From: Uloborus plumipes
Taxonomy: Eukaryota > Arthropoda > Arachnida > Araneae > Uloboridae
DNA length: 64,000 nt
Reading direction: 5' to 3'
Assembly (NCBI GenBank): GCA_038373865.1
Contig: JAXGGA010003898.1
Location: 1 to 64,000 of the forward strand
The notes under the pieces: model-generated
Told to the model about the DNA's origin: nothing
The model's database searches: none
What the model saw: the letters and a program-made list of their open reading frames with translations, nothing else
Translations under genes and position numbers: made by a program
Shown here: one piece after another, positions 61,969 through 64,000 of the stretch
How the letters are laid out: each line of letters begins with the position of its first letter
Numbering within the stretch: position 1 is the stretch's first letter

Positions 61969-63126
61969 ATCATTATTAGGGACGCACCGATAAGCAAATT
62001 GGCCGATTACCGATTAATCAGCTAATGATAATCGGCCGATTAATCGGTAGAGCCGATTAATTATTAGGATTATTATTTTTAATACTATAAATTTCCCCCT
62101 CACTGTTGTTTCCCCTTTCTTTTGCAATTCCGATTTCAGAAATGACAACTTATTTATTCCTGAGAGAAGATCTGTTTTTCTCCATTTTTTCAATTTTTTC
62201 AAAATACATAATTTTAAAATTTTAGCAAATTTCTTTGAACCAATTATCATATTTTTGTGAATAAAATTGTATTAAGAGTCTAGACATGAAAATTATTTTT
62301 AAAAAATTAGAGGGAAGCTGTGGTGCACACTTTATTTTAGGAGTGATGTTCTTAATTCAAATTAATTTTTTAGTTATAAGTTGCTATTTATATCAAATCT
62401 TTTATTCTTTGAAACTTAGAGGTGATCTAAAAGCATCAAGAGCTAAGTAGAAAAGTATCGACACATGAAAAATGCTGCGCCATTGTCAAAATGTTAGTAT
62501 TTATTCAAAATAGGAATATTAAATTATTAAATCATTTGTATCAACTGAGAGGACTATTATTATTATTATTTTATTATTATTACATTGCTATTTTGTATTT
62601 CATTCTTTGAATTTTTTTTTTTTTACTTACTATACTACACTTTCGTACTACATGTTATACTTGTGCTTGCTGAGAATTATTTATTTCTTGTTTATAAATT
62701 TATCCATCGTAGTTTCTTGTTCAAGCATCCTCAAGTATTTTTTTTTTTTTTTAAACATCTGACTGATTATAAATGAAATGAGATATTTATGTTTTCGTAT
62801 TCCAATTAAAAAGTTCAGGAATTTAGCAACCATTTTCTTTTAATATTCCAATCAGTTTTACGCCTTGTACGAAAAATATTTGTTTTGTTTTTACTCGGTT
62901 CACTTTCATACTGCATGTTATTCAAGAAAATTACATTTATTTACTGTTAATACAACTGTTTAACATAGATTCTTGGTGAAGGTATACTTTGAAAAGTAAT
63001 ATTAAAAAAATATTTTTTTCGCCGATTAATCGGCAAGATTCTGCCGATTATTTATAATCGGCAGGGTGGCCGATTATGGCCGATTAATCGGTATTGTCGA
63101 TTAATCGGTGCATCCCTAATCATCAT
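61969..63126. mobile_element. Non-autonomous hAT-like element, 1142 bp
   Basis: The element spans 61977-63118. Its inverted ends are TAGGGACGCACCGAT on the left and, read inward from the right, TAGGGATGCACCGATTAATC. The flanking 8-mers ATCATTAT (61969-61976) and ATCATCAT (63119-63126) agree at 7 of 8 positions, the expected hAT 8-bp target duplication. GCCGATTAATCGG(C/T) palindromes lie near both ends (62035-62048, 63021-63034, 63079-63092), with further CGATTAATC or ATAATCGGC words around them. The interior is AT-rich and holds no transposase, only a 78-codon minus-strand ORF without resemblance. The hAT assignment rests on ends and duplication length. Confidence 0.88.
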
Positions 63127-64000
63127 TCAAAATTGAGTAAATAGAAATTAGAATTGTAGACACATGCTTTGAGGGCAGAAGGAACTCTCCAAAAAAAGAG
63201 TTGGCTTTGCCGAATGTTTTTTTTTTATCCAGGAACTATCTGTCTTTCTCTCTCTCTTTCTTTTTATTATATATACATATATTTTTAATTATTCCCCCCC
63301 CCTTTTTGCTTTGAAAACAGAGCTCCTTTAATCCCGAAACACAAGTCTGCAAACCTAATTGGTATTTTTTGACTTAAAATATTGCTATAATCATGTCTGT
63401 GAGAATAAACGTAGTTTGATGTGAAGCATCATTTCGATTGTGCAGACAGCTTCAAACTATCCTGTAATTTGAAAATGTTCGTGATTCTAACGATAAAACA
63501 ATGATTAGAACTAATTGTAAAAACAGATAAATAGGTGTATTTTCACGTGTTATGACTGCTGCATGTTGAAAATGTGAAAGAGAAAAACGTTGATAGATGT
63601 AAGAGTGGAGAAAATGTCGTCAGAAATCAAAGAATTAATTGTTAGAAGATGTACTGAAACAGTGAAAATGCAACATTTTGTTTCTAAATAGATTGGCATA
63701 GTTAAATCTTTAATCAAATTGGTGGACAAACAAGCAGATGATTTTCTAATTATATTTCGTCAAAGCATCCTGTAAGCAAATCTTAATTAAAATCTTAATC
63801 ATACATTCTTTGAGAGAGGAAATTATTTCTACAACAGATTTCTTAACACCAGGGCTGATGTTGCATACAACATAAAATAGACACTAGCGCTGGTGTTTTC
63901 TGGAATGCTATTTATTTTTTGCAAATATTTGAGTAAAAAGATGCACGATATTGCCTTTAACTCCTACTGCGTTTATTCTTAATTTTGCTATTGCAAACGG
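63127..64000. other. Non-coding AT-rich DNA
   Basis: It contains a T/CT-rich stretch at about 63215-63265, an AT alternation at about 63270-63282 and a C9 run near 63294. No gene recognised. Confidence 0.55.

Overview
This window looks like gene-poor, AT-rich nuclear DNA of an animal. There are long poly-A/poly-T runs, many TTTA-type microsatellites, a tRNA-derived SINE and several cut-and-paste DNA transposon relics. There is no bacterial-style gene packing, no operon, no rRNA or tRNA gene, and no exon that I can assign to a known protein family. An arthropod is the most natural reading, and an arachnid is possible, but this rests on the repeat style only and I hold it weakly. The one recognisable protein-coding relic is a broken pogo/jerky-type transposase at 40.8-42.1 kb.

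Layout. From 0 to 15 kb there is AT-rich background holding a TTTC microsatellite, two copies of a CACTG-ended miniature element (1.5 and 6.1 kb), a two-unit 210-bp tandem repeat (4.1 kb), a possible SINE tail (8.2 kb) and a foldback element (12.1 kb). Islands of higher GC lie at about 5.2-5.9, 9.6-10.1, 11.2-11.8 and 13.9-14.2 kb. A SINE with a probable 7-bp target duplication lies at 15.0-15.3 kb. At 17.8-18.4 kb four roughly 175-bp tandem units alternate in an A-B-A-B pattern. A long ATTT microsatellite lies at 21.6 kb. At 25.6-26.8 kb a third CACTG element is followed by a 650-bp foldback element with arms of about 297 bp. A three-unit tandem repeat lies at 29.7-30.3 kb. A composite CACTG element at 35.6-36.1 kb is followed by a cluster of ATTA-type sites and a lone 103-codon ORF. 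At 39.2 kb there is a small inverted-repeat element.

From 40.16 to 42.32 kb lies a 2.17-kb pogo-like transposon with TA target duplications, subterminal ATTGGACC boxes and a dead transposase. It directly abuts another CACTG element, and a single TA separates the two. The 46.5 kb and 49.2-51.25 kb intervals hold diverged tandem duplications. The sixth CACTG element is at 55.9-56.3 kb, a three-unit 128-bp tandem repeat at 60.4 kb, and a 1.14-kb non-autonomous hAT-like element at 62.0-63.1 kb.

Between the repeats are some 15 islands of balanced base composition, 300-900 bp long. Several contain homeodomain-type, CRE-type, octamer or E-box-like words. They are open in several frames on both strands without resembling a protein. 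I read them as candidate regulatory (conserved non-coding) DNA around an unseen gene, or as intronic DNA. This is inference: conservation cannot be tested from one sequence.
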